Source of the DNA: Magnetococcales bacterium
GTDB lineage: Bacteria; Pseudomonadota; Magnetococcia; Magnetococcales; Magnetaquicoccaceae
DNA length: 64,000 nt
Direction: 5' to 3'
NCBI GenBank assembly: GCA_015231755.1
Contig: JADGAZ010000007.1
Span: forward strand, 50,292-114,291
A model generated the notes under the pieces. The model was given only the letters and a program-made list of their open reading frames with translations. It was not told the DNA's origin and made no database searches. Numbering within the stretch: position 1 is the stretch's first letter; each line of letters starts with the position of its first letter. This document shows positions 45,772-54,218 of this stretch, in pieces. Position numbers and translations under genes: made by a program.

Positions 45772-48700
45772 ATGGCCCATGAGGATGACGTTTCCGCCAC
45801 CCCCCCCACCCGGAAAGAGCGGATCCACGCCGCGCTCCACCATCTGGAACACCTGGTGCCGGGACAGGCCTCCATCACCGATTTTGTCCACCATAATACC
45901 CTGCATGGTTTTCAGCATCTGCCCTTTCCCCAGGCCCTGATCGAGGCCAAACGTTGGACCGGGATCCATGGTTATCTGCCTGCGGAGCGGTTTCGCGCCC
46001 TGTACGCCTCGGGACGGATCCGCCGCGTCGATCTGGAGGCGGTGATCGGATCCGATCCGGAACTGCGGGCCGCCGAACCTCTGGGACCGACCCGGCGCGG
46101 GGAGGTGATCCTGTTGAAACTCATCCACGGCATCGATTCCATTCCGGCCCGGCAGTTGGCCTGGGAGATCGAGGAGCGGGGCGCCTTGGAGCGGTGTCAG
46201 CCGGGGATGGACGCGGCGGTTCGGGCCGCTTTCGCCGTTCCCGACGAGGCTGCGGCGGTGGGAGGGCTGTGGCGGGTCTGTCTGGAACGGTTCGCATTGA
46301 GCCATCACGACTGGTACCGGGAGGAGCGGCTCGATCTGGCCAGCGAAGAGGAGCTGCTGTTTTCCGGAGACGGGGAACCCGGGGAGGATCCCGAGGCCCA
46401 ACGGCAGGTGATCGAGGCGATTCGCGCCGAGGCGGAGCGGTCATGGGAGGCGTTGTCGGGTCGGGTGGGGGAGGATCTGACCTTGCGGGGTCTGCTGCTG
46501 GCTGTGACCGGCGAGGATGTGTTGGCGTCGATTCGTCCCTATCTGGTACGTTTTCTGGCGTCGTTTCTGGATCTGGGGGTGGCGCCGTGGCCGTTGCCGC
46601 TGCGGGAGGCGGGATTTTATACCGCCTGGAAGCGCTGCGCCGAAGGGGAGATGGTCCAGGCCTTGGAGGAGCTGCCCGACTGGCTGGATCATCTGGCGGA
46701 ACTGCCGGAGCAGGCCATGGAGGCGATAGAATTCTGTCTGCTGCGGCTGGGTCTGCCGGAGGAGCGTTGGCAGGGCTATCTGGAACGGCTGGCGTTGGAA
46801 CTGCCGGGCTGGTCCGGCATGGTGACCTGGAGAGGTGCCCGTCCCGGCTACGGGGGGAGCGAGGCCAGGGTGGCGCTGGTGGATTATCTGGCGGTGCGGC
46901 TGGTGCTGGAGCGGTTGTTCGCGGTGCGTCTGTGTCGCGCCCAGTGGTTGCTGGAGCCGACCTTGCAGAGTCTGGGGCGGTATTTTCAGCGTTTTCGCGG
47001 GGAATTCTATGCCCGTCGGGTTTTGTTCACCGGGGAGTTGCCGGAGTTTTTGGCCACCCGGGCCACCCGTTTGGTGCAGCGTCCTCCGGAGGAGTCCGGA
47101 TTGGCCAAGGAGTGGCGCAAGCTGGCTTTTTTGATCTGGACCCAGACCGGGGGCGGGAGTGCCGGTCAGGGGGGTGGGGCGAGCGGCAAGGTGTGGCCGT
47201 TGTTTGTGTTGGCCCAGCATCTGGGGGCGGGGGCCGACACGGTGCGCAACTGGGACGAGGCCACGGTGGAGTCCCTGTTGTCCTGCATGGCCTCCCTGGA
47301 TGAGGACACTGCCGGATTCATCTGGCTGCGGGCCTATGAACGTCACTACCGGGAAGGGATTTTCGCCGCCTTGGTGGCCAATCACGGTCGGGGGCGTTGG
47401 GCCAGCCGTCCCACCCGTCCGGCGGCCCAGGTGATTTTTTGCATGGATGACCGGGAGGAGGGGATCCGCCGTCACCTGGAAGAGGCAGACCCGGAGATCG
47501 AGACCTTGGGAGCCGCCGGATTTTTCGGGGTGCCGGTGCGCTGGCTCGGCCTGGATGATACGGCTCCGGCGGATTTGTGTCCCGTGGTGGTGGTGCCGGC
47601 CCACGAAGTCCACGAACAGCCTGCGCCGGGGGCGGAAGAGCGGGTGCGGCGCCATCGGCTTTGGCGGGGCTGGCGGGAGCGGTGGAACCGGTTGTTCATC
47701 CGGGAGAGCCATCGGGGATTGATCCTGCCGGCGTTGCTGCCGGTGGTGCTGGCCCCCTGGGTCTGGTTGATGCTGCTGGCCAGAGGATGGTTTCCCGGTC
47801 AGTTGGGCGGCGTGTTGGAGCGGCTGGTCGTGGGCATCGATCCTGGCGTGCCCACCACCGTGACCCTGAACGCTCCGGAAAATGCCCCCCCCGCCACGTC
47901 CGGACGGCCCCGGATCGGGTTCACCCGGGCAGAGCAGATGGGCCGGGTGGCGGGATTTTTGCGCACCATCGGCCTTACCGACGGCTTCGCCCCGGTGGTG
48001 GCGATTCTGGGCCACGGGGGGCACAGCCAGAACAATCCCCATCTGGCCGCCTACGATTGCGGAGCGTGCAGCGGTCGTCACGGCGGTCCCAATGCCCGGC
48101 TGTTCGCGGCCATGGCCAACGATCCCCAGGTGCGTCAACAGCTGGGGGAGCAGGGGATCCACATTCCGGCGGATACCTGGTTTGTCGGCGGGGAACACGA
48201 CACGGGTTGCGAACGGATCGACTGGTATGATCAGGATGTCTGGCCCCCGGGCCATCATCCCGTCATGCAACGGCTGATCGTCCGTCTCGACGCGGCCCGG
48301 TTGGGTTCGGCCCACGAGCGCGCCCGTCGTCTCGCCTCGGCTCCCCATGGTCCTTCGGCCCGGCGCGCCCTGGCCCACATGGGGCGGCGGGGCAGGGATT
48401 ACAGTCAGGCCCGCCCCGAGCTGGGCCACGCCACCAACGCCGTGGCCTTGATCGGTCGCCGTTCGGTGACCCGTGGGGTCTTTTTCGACCGGCGCATGTT
48501 TCTCATCTCCTATGATCCCACCCGGGATCCGGATGGGACCATCGTGGAGTCCATTCTGCTGGCCGCCGGTCCGGTGGGGGCGGGGATCAGTCTGGAATAT
48601 TATTTTTCCAGCGTGGACAACGAACGGTTCGGCTGTGGCACCAAGGTGGCCCACAACCTCACCGGACTGTTCGGGGTGATGGATGGCACCGCTTCGGATC

Positions 48701-49068
48701 TGCGTACCGGCCTGCCCCGGCAGATGATCGAAATCCACGAGGCCATGCGTCTGCTGGTGGTGGTGGAGCAGCGTCCGGAGGTGCTCACCGGGATCTATCA
48801 GCGTCAGGAGCCGATCCGGGAACTGGTGGGGCTGGGCTGGATCGAACTGGCCTGCATTGATCCGGATACCGGAGCGATTCACCATTTTTCCCCCCGGGAG
48901 GGGTGGCGACCCTGGGAGCCTGTGGGTGATCCGGTGCCGGTGACGCCCCGATCCGCGGCGTGGTATGCGGGGTGTTCGGATCCGTTGCCTCCGGCCTTGA
49001 TCGGGGACAATCAGACGGCCAACAAAGGAGAACGATCATGTCCTGGCGTGACGGGTGGATCCTGCTGA
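45772..49068 (+). CDS. dabA: DabA, inorganic carbon transport subunit (UPF0753/DUF2309)
   Basis: 1098 aa, at the long end of the family. DabA resembles a beta-carbonic anhydrase and with DabB forms an energy-coupled CO2-hydrating pump. The zinc ligands known for the family are visible: Cys557 and Asp559 (FCMDDREEG, with Arg561), His748 (ILGHGGHSQNNPHL) and Cys763 (AAYDCGACSG). The start ATG has GGGAG upstream. Its last 31 nt overlap the next gene, the DabB-like subunit, so production is coupled. A Val/Leu/Ala/Trp-rich segment near residue 655 (LPVVLAPWVWLMLLA) may contact the membrane. Confidence 0.97.
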   Translation: MAHEDDVSATPPTRKERIHAALHHLEHLVPGQASITDFVHHNTLHGFQHLPFPQALIEAKRWTGIHGYLPAERFRALYASGRIRRVDLEAVIGSDPELRAAEPLGPTRRGEVILLKLIHGIDSIPARQLAWEIEERGALERCQPGMDAAVRAAFAVPDEAAAVGGLWRVCLERFALSHHDWYREERLDLASEEELLFSGDGEPGEDPEAQRQVIEAIRAEAERSWEALSGRVGEDLTLRGLLLAVTGEDVLASIRPYLVRFLASFLDLGVAPWPLPLREAGFYTAWKRCAEGEMVQALEELPDWLDHLAELPEQAMEAIEFCLLRLGLPEERWQGYLERLALELPGWSGMVTWRGARPGYGGSEARVALVDYLAVRLVLERLFAVRLCRAQWLLEPTLQSLGRYFQRFRGEFYARRVLFTGELPEFLATRATRLVQRPPEESGLAKEWRKLAFLIWTQTGGGSAGQGGGASGKVWPLFVLAQHLGAGADTVRNWDEATVESLLSCMASLDEDTAGFIWLRAYERHYREGIFAALVANHGRGRWASRPTRPAAQVIFCMDDREEGIRRHLEEADPEIETLGAAGFFGVPVRWLGLDDTAPADLCPVVVVPAHEVHEQPAPGAEERVRRHRLWRGWRERWNRLFIRESHRGLILPALLPVVLAPWVWLMLLARGWFPGQLGGVLERLVVGIDPGVPTTVTLNAPENAPPATSGRPRIGFTRAEQMGRVAGFLRTIGLTDGFAPVVAILGHGGHSQNNPHLAAYDCGACSGRHGGPNARLFAAMANDPQVRQQLGEQGIHIPADTWFVGGEHDTGCERIDWYDQDVWPPGHHPVMQRLIVRLDAARLGSAHERARRLASAPHGPSARRALAHMGRRGRDYSQARPELGHATNAVALIGRRSVTRGVFFDRRMFLISYDPTRDPDGTIVESILLAAGPVGAGISLEYYFSSVDNERFGCGTKVAHNLTGLFGVMDGTASDLRTGLPRQMIEIHEAMRLLVVVEQRPEVLTGIYQRQEPIRELVGLGWIELACIDPDTGAIHHFSPREGWRPWEPVGDPVPVTPRSAAWYAGCSDPLPPALIGDNQTANKGERSCPGVTGGSC

Positions 49069-50597
49069 TTCCCATGCTGCCGTGGCTGGCGGCCTTGTGG
49101 ATCGGGGTGGGACTGATGACGGGGCGGCGGCAGGGGGAGGCGTTGGAACGCTCCACCGCCTGGATCGCCCTGGGCGCGGTGGGAGCCGCCTGCGTCGGGG
49201 TGCTGGTTTTGGACGGATGGTTTTGGCTGTTCGGAAACCTCGGCCATCGGGTTTTGGCCCCTTGGCTGACCAGCGGACCGGTGCGGGTCTCCATCGGCGT
49301 GCTGATCGACACCCCGGCCTTGATTCTGGCCACCCTGTCGGCGGCGGGATGTCTGGTCACCGTACGTTTTTCGGTGGACTACATGCATCGGGAGCCGGGT
49401 TTTCATCGTTTTTTCGCGGTGATGTGTCTGTTTGCCGGGGGCATGCTCTGGATCGCCCTGGCGGGCAACGCGGTATTGACCTTCGTGGGCTGGGAGGTGG
49501 CGGGGCTGTCGTCTTATCTGCTGATCTCGTATGCCCGGGAACGGGCCGTCGCCGCCGAAAATGCCACCCGCGCCTTTGTCACCAACCGCTTCGGGGATGC
49601 GGGATTGATTTTCGGCATCGCCATGGCCCTGTCGTGGGGGGAGAGCGTGGAGTGGCCGGTGATCTTGCAGGCGGTTCCTCCGGCGGGCACCCCCCCCGTG
49701 CCCATCGTCTTGACGGGATTTTTGATCGCCGCCCTGGCCAAGTCCGCCCAGATTCCCTTTTTGGCCTGGATCGCCCGGGCCCTGGAAGGCCCAACCCCCT
49801 CCAGCGCCGTGTTCTACGGCTCCCTGATGGCCCATGCCGGAGCCTTTCTGGCGATCCGGCTGGAACCGCTGTTGTGGCGTTCGCCCTTTTTGATGGGCAT
49901 TTTGCTGCTGCTCGGTTTGAGTACCGCCGTGCTTGCGGCGGCCATGGGACGGGTGCAGACCGATGTCAAAAGCGCGTTGATCTGTTCCACCCAGGCTCAG
50001 ATCGGATTGATCTTTTTTGAATGCGGGGCCGGACTGTTCGAGGTGGCCCAGTGGCATCTGGCCACCCACGCCTCCTGGCGGTTGTATCAGTTTCTGCTGG
50101 CCCCTTCCTATCTGCAAAGGGGAGGCATGCGGGTTCGACCCGTGCCCGGCTGGCTCAAACACAATCCTGCCTTGCACAACCTGTTGCTCAATCGCGCTTG
50201 GTTTGAATCCCTGGCCGATGCCCTCGTCACCCGTCCCACCCTGGCTTTGGCCAGGGATGCCCGACTGTTCGAGGAGGTGGTGGTCAACCGCATCGCCGGA
50301 CGCCCCATGCGGGAGAGCATCCTGGCCAGCCGCGCCGAATGGGCCGATCCCGAAGCGGTCGCCAATCCCGAGGTGGCCACCGCCACCCAGGGGCGGGGTC
50401 TGCTGGGTCGTCTGCTGGAAGGAGCGGCCCGCGCCTTGTCGTGGTTCGAGGAGCGACTGGTCCTCAACAGCAGTGGCGATGGCCTCATCAAGGCGCTGGC
50501 CTTTTTGGGGGGCTACCTGACCCGCGCCGAGACCTCCCTTGGTCAGCCCCGTTATTTGATTTTGTTGGTCGTCTTGACTTTTCTGGTGATTCTGTAG
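49038..50597 (+). CDS. dabB: NuoL/DabB-like proton channel subunit
   Basis: 519 aa from the ATG at 49038, with AAAGGAG upstream inside the end of dabA. NuoL-type core: FVGWEVAGLSSYLLISYARE with the TM5 Glu, and the TM7 Lys in AALAKSAQIPFLAWIARALEGPTPSS. After about residue 345 the usual helices are replaced by a soluble-looking segment (residues 365-480) and a single C-terminal TM (LILLVVLTFLVIL). DabB of characterised Dab pairs is of this family and is the partner of DabA. Its position directly after dabA makes it the best DabB candidate among four. Confidence 0.88.
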   Translation: MSWRDGWILLIPMLPWLAALWIGVGLMTGRRQGEALERSTAWIALGAVGAACVGVLVLDGWFWLFGNLGHRVLAPWLTSGPVRVSIGVLIDTPALILATLSAAGCLVTVRFSVDYMHREPGFHRFFAVMCLFAGGMLWIALAGNAVLTFVGWEVAGLSSYLLISYARERAVAAENATRAFVTNRFGDAGLIFGIAMALSWGESVEWPVILQAVPPAGTPPVPIVLTGFLIAALAKSAQIPFLAWIARALEGPTPSSAVFYGSLMAHAGAFLAIRLEPLLWRSPFLMGILLLLGLSTAVLAAAMGRVQTDVKSALICSTQAQIGLIFFECGAGLFEVAQWHLATHASWRLYQFLLAPSYLQRGGMRVRPVPGWLKHNPALHNLLLNRAWFESLADALVTRPTLALARDARLFEEVVVNRIAGRPMRESILASRAEWADPEAVANPEVATATQGRGLLGRLLEGAARALSWFEERLVLNSSGDGLIKALAFLGGYLTRAETSLGQPRYLILLVVLTFLVIL

Positions 50598-50606
50598 GGT
50601 GCCCCC

Positions 50607-52115
50607 ATGGCTGTTGTGGACTCTTTTCTGCTCGGATGGCTGCAACTCGTGCCGGTCATCGGTGCGGTGGCCTTGCTGTTTGTCCGGCACAATCGATTGG
50701 CTTGGCTGATCGCGCTGGGCTGCGCCGGGGTCGAACTGGCCCTGGCTTTGTGGTTGAATCACCTGTTCGACCCGCAGCAATCCGGCTGGCAGTGGTATCG
50801 ACGCCTGCCGGTGACGGATTGGCTGGTGCAGGTGTCGGGGGCCGACGGGATCACCGTTTTCTTCGTGCTGCTGACGGCGTTTTTGTCTCTGCTGGTGGTG
50901 CTGTACGGGGGATTGGTGCGCCATTTCACCCGGCTGCCCCGTTTTTTTTCCGTGGTGCTCGGCTGCGAGGCCGCCTTGATGGGGCAGTTCGCCGCTTTGG
51001 ACCTGATGTGGTTCACCCTCATGGCCGGGTTGCATACCCTGTTCATCGGGTATCTCTTTTCCACCTGGTCCCTGTCCACCGATGAACGCTCCGCCATTCA
51101 CCGTTATTATCAATTCATGGGTACCAGCCTGCTGCTGCTCCTGGCCGCCGCCGTCATGCTCGGCTGGAATCACGCGGAATCTGCCAAAGGCGCCTGGTCC
51201 TTTGAATTGACCCTCCTGCTCCAGGATGAACGCTCCTCCTATCTCCAGGGGGTGATCTTTTATCTGTTGTTTTATGGTCTGGCCATCCGGGTGCCCCTGT
51301 TTCCGTTTCACGGCTGGCTTCCCCAGGTGATGGAACACGGTACCGTGGCTTCGGCCATGGTGCTGCTCCTGGGCCTGAAAACCGGCATCTATGGCATGTT
51401 GCGCTTTTTGATACCCCTGTTTCCGGACGCGGTCTGGAGTTGGCGGGAGTATGTCATCGTCATCGCCGCCCTCGGCATCTTCTACAGCGCCCTCCTGGCC
51501 CTGGTGCAGACCAATCTGCGCAAACTTCTCGCCTATGCGGTGGTCAGCCATACCGGCCTGCTCGTGATCGGCCTGTTCAGTCTCCACCCCCATGCCTTCC
51601 AGGGAAGCATCATGCTCACCGGCTCCTTCGGGTTGGCCATCTCCACCCTGATGCTCATGGCCGGCATCGTCCATCAACGCATCCATGGCGTCTCCCTGGA
51701 GCGGCTCGGGGGACTGTTCACGCCTCTGCCCCTGGTGGGTGTGGCTTTTCTGGTGGCCGCCCTGTCGGTGGTGGGCATGCCCGGCACACCGGGTTTCGAC
51801 GCGGTCCATCTGCTGCTGGAAGCCGCCATCGACCGGTTCGGCGCCCTGGTCACGGTGCTGGCGGCGCTGGGCAACGTGGCTGCCGCCTCCTGTCTGCTCT
51901 GGGCCTTTCAGCGGGCCTTTCTGGCCACCCCGTCTCCGAGTCTGCCTCCGGTCGCCTCCCTGCCACGGGCCACCTGGGCTGAAAAAGGATTGGCCGCCGT
52001 GCTGGTGATGGTGCAACTGGCCTCCGGATTCAACGCGGATCCCTGGCTCGATCTGGTCAAGAATGCCTCGCAAACCCTGGCCGCACCCTACCTGGAACGG
52101 GGAGAACGGCCATGA
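50607..52115 (+). CDS. NuoM-like subunit lacking key charged residues
   Basis: 502 aa, about 14 TM segments, 9 nt after the DabB-like gene. It aligns with NuoM over HGWLP and the following helices, but the TM5 Glu is missing (LMWFTLMAGLHTLFIG where the family has FWELTL) and the TM7 Lys is Arg (GLAIRVPLFPFHGWLP). The TM8 Lys is kept (LLLGLKTGIYGMLRF). This suggests a structural rather than proton-conducting role. Its stop overlaps the next gene (ATGA). Confidence 0.86.
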   Translation: MAVVDSFLLGWLQLVPVIGAVALLFVRHNRLAWLIALGCAGVELALALWLNHLFDPQQSGWQWYRRLPVTDWLVQVSGADGITVFFVLLTAFLSLLVVLYGGLVRHFTRLPRFFSVVLGCEAALMGQFAALDLMWFTLMAGLHTLFIGYLFSTWSLSTDERSAIHRYYQFMGTSLLLLLAAAVMLGWNHAESAKGAWSFELTLLLQDERSSYLQGVIFYLLFYGLAIRVPLFPFHGWLPQVMEHGTVASAMVLLLGLKTGIYGMLRFLIPLFPDAVWSWREYVIVIAALGIFYSALLALVQTNLRKLLAYAVVSHTGLLVIGLFSLHPHAFQGSIMLTGSFGLAISTLMLMAGIVHQRIHGVSLERLGGLFTPLPLVGVAFLVAALSVVGMPGTPGFDAVHLLLEAAIDRFGALVTVLAALGNVAAASCLLWAFQRAFLATPSPSLPPVASLPRATWAEKGLAAVLVMVQLASGFNADPWLDLVKNASQTLAAPYLERGERP

Positions 52116-53611
52116 CGCTCCTGGATCTGCCGCTGCTCTCCGGACTGATCGTCCTGCCCATGGCGGGGGCTTTGGGGGCCTGGATCGTGCCCAATGGCCG
52201 TCTGGCCCGTCGGGTCGCCCTGGTCTGTGGAACCCTGGAGCTGCTGTTGGCCCTGGCCGCGGTGGCGGCCATGGATTTTTCCCTCTCCGGCTTTCAACTG
52301 GTGGAGCGCCATACCTGGATTCCCACCCTGGGGGTCACCTATCTGGTGGGGGTGGATGGCCTCTCCGCCCTGTTTCTGCCCGCCAGCGCATTGTTGTTTC
52401 TCGCCACCCTGGTGGCCAGTTGGAATCTGGCCAATCGGGTGATGCCGCGCTTTTATTTCGCGTTGCTGCTGTTTTTTGAAGGGGTGACCATCGGGATTTT
52501 TTGCGCCCTGGATACCATCCTGTTCTTTTTCTTCTGGGAATTGACCCTGATTCCCATCTATTTTCTCATCGCCTTGTGGGGCATGGGCCCCAATCGTCGG
52601 CATGCGGCGGTCAAGTATACCCTGTTCATGCTCGCGGGGGGGGCGGCGTTGCTGTTCGGTCTGCTGCTCACCACCCTGGCCCATCCCGGTCCCCACACCT
52701 TCGACCTGACCCGCCTGCTGGCCGCTCCCCTCTCCAAAGAGGCCCAGTGGCCGATTTTCTTTTTGTTGCTGATCGGTTTCGGGGTCAAGATTCCCATCGT
52801 GCCGCTGCATGTCTGGCTGCCCATCGTGGCCATGGAAGGGCCGGTGGTGATCGCGGCCATCATGACCGGGCTGAAACTGGGGGCTTATGGTCTGCTGCGC
52901 TTTTTGTTCCCCCTGACCCCCCTGGTGGCCCGGGAACTCCATTGGCTGCTGACGGGCATCGCCGTGGTCACCATCGTCTATGGCGCCCTGTCGGCCCTGT
53001 CCCAAAGCAATCTGCGTCGCCTGCTGGCTTTTTCCAGCATCGGCCATGTGGGACTGGTGGTGTTGGGACTCTCCAGCTTCACCCTGGCGGGGGTGCAGGG
53101 GGCGGTGGCCCAGTTGCTCAACTTTTCCCTGATCTCGGGGGGGCTGTTTCTGTTGGCGGGATTCCTCCACCAAAGGCTCGGCTCCACGGATCTGATCCAT
53201 CTGGGAGGCTTGTTCCGACCGTTGCCGGTGCTGGCGGGATTTTTCCTTTTTCTGGGGCTGGCCGGCATGGGCATGCCTTTGACCTCGGGTTTCCCGGGGG
53301 AGTTGTTGTTGCTGACCAGCGCGTTGCGGGACCATGTGGGTTCCGGATTGGCCGCTTTGGGTGGGGTGATTCTGGGAGCGGGTTATTTTCTGGGCTTTTA
53401 TCGCAAGGCCTTTCTCGGCCCCCTGGGCACCCGCGTGCCCGGGGATCTGCCTGCTCTGCTGCCCCGGGAACTGGCGATCCTGATGGTGTTCGGGTTGCTG
53501 ATTCTGGTGGCCGGCTGGTTCCCGGATCTGTTTTTGCTGGATCCCACCCGGGCCGCGGCTCGGGCATGGGTGGAGCAGGTGGGAGTTGCCACCGTGGTGC
53601 CCATGCGTTGA
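52112..53611 (+). CDS. NuoM-like proton-translocating subunit, last gene of operon
   Basis: 499 aa. Charged residues are intact: TM5 Glu in LFFFFWELTLIPIYFLIALWG (first part), TM7 Lys in GFGVKIPIVPLHVWLP and TM8 Lys in MTGLKLGAYGLLRF. It is closer to respiratory NuoM than the previous gene. It overlaps that gene by 4 nt and is followed by a strong bidirectional terminator, which fixes the operon end. Confidence 0.9.
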   Translation: MTLLDLPLLSGLIVLPMAGALGAWIVPNGRLARRVALVCGTLELLLALAAVAAMDFSLSGFQLVERHTWIPTLGVTYLVGVDGLSALFLPASALLFLATLVASWNLANRVMPRFYFALLLFFEGVTIGIFCALDTILFFFFWELTLIPIYFLIALWGMGPNRRHAAVKYTLFMLAGGAALLFGLLLTTLAHPGPHTFDLTRLLAAPLSKEAQWPIFFLLLIGFGVKIPIVPLHVWLPIVAMEGPVVIAAIMTGLKLGAYGLLRFLFPLTPLVARELHWLLTGIAVVTIVYGALSALSQSNLRRLLAFSSIGHVGLVVLGLSSFTLAGVQGAVAQLLNFSLISGGLFLLAGFLHQRLGSTDLIHLGGLFRPLPVLAGFFLFLGLAGMGMPLTSGFPGELLLLTSALRDHVGSGLAALGGVILGAGYFLGFYRKAFLGPLGTRVPGDLPALLPRELAILMVFGLLILVAGWFPDLFLLDPTRAAARAWVEQVGVATVVPMR

Positions 53612-53660
53612 CGAAAGAGCGTGCCGGAAGGGTGTCATCGTGGCGACTGGCCAGAAAAAT

Positions 53661-53712
53661 CCCCCCGGTTGATGATCTTTGAAGGGAGAATCAAAGACCG
53701 TCAACCGGGGGG
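53661..53712. terminator. Bidirectional terminator between convergent operons
   Basis: A 12-bp perfect outer stem (53661-53672 with 53701-53712) encloses a 7-bp inner stem (53676-53682 with 53691-53697). On the minus strand it is followed by ATTTTTC, so it ends the SPOR gene. On the plus strand it closes the dab operon without a clear T-run. Confidence 0.75.
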
Positions 53713-53750
53713 CGGGGAGAAAAGGCGGTTTGGATTGAAAACCGTGTGGC

Positions 53751-54122
53751 TTAGTGGACCGGCAACGCCTTGGCCAGGACACCGACTTCTTTGTGGATCG
53801 AACTCACTTTCACATCGGCTTCACGCTGGGAGGAGTAGGGGCCCACCATCACGTGGGTGTACTCTTTGCCGTTGATCGTGGAAACCTTGGTGTAGGAGGT
53901 GATGCCACGCTCCGTGAGACGACGACGCAGTTGGTTGGCGTTTTCCGCATTGCTGAAGGATCCGGCATTGGCCACGAACTCTCCGGCATGGGAAGCCGCG
54001 TTCTCTTTGGCCTTGGCGGTGGTGGTCTCCTTCTTGGCCGGCGTTGCGGCTTTGGCGACTTCTTTCACCGGAGCCTTGGCGGTTTCCTTGGCCGGAGCCG
54101 TGGCTTTGGCGACTTCTTTCAC
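53751..54122 (-). CDS. C-terminal SPOR-domain fragment, out of frame with its upstream part
   Basis: 123 codons open from a GTG at 54122. The Lys/Ala/Pro-rich start continues the linker of the upstream gene, and a complete SPOR domain follows (FVANAGSFSNAENANQLRRRL, then THVMVGPYSSQREADVKVSS). The frame differs from the upstream part because of a 2-nt duplication. Removing it would make one protein with two SPOR domains. Either the gene is broken, or it varies by slippage, or the base call is wrong. Confidence 0.7.
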   Translation of the reverse strand: MKEVAKATAPAKETAKAPVKEVAKAATPAKKETTTAKAKENAASHAGEFVANAGSFSNAENANQLRRRLTERGITSYTKVSTINGKEYTHVMVGPYSSQREADVKVSSIHKEVGVLAKALPVH

Positions 54123-54218
54123 CGGGGCTTTGGCGGTTTCCTTGGCCGGAGCCGTGGCTTTGGCGACTTCTTTCTCACCGGAGCCTTGGCGGTTTCCTTG
54201 GCCGGAGCCGTGGCTTTG
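54055..54218. repeat. 54-nt tandem repeat with a 2-nt expansion in one unit
   Basis: Three units of a 54-nt sequence (18 aa, K/A/P/V/E/T-rich) start at 54055, 54109 and 54163. The third is 56 nt because tttcacc has become tttctcacc. The extra two bases break the reading frame. Confidence 0.9.

Noticed and set aside
46441..52073. Long minus-strand frames (814 and 1020 codons) opposite dabA and the NuoL/NuoM-like genes
   Set aside because: Composition typical of antisense frames (Gln, His, Gly, Arg); the plus strand has complete families.
44299..53611. A complex I (nuo) operon
   Set aside because: Only antiporter-like subunits are present; no NuoA-K core or peripheral-arm genes, and dabA is embedded.
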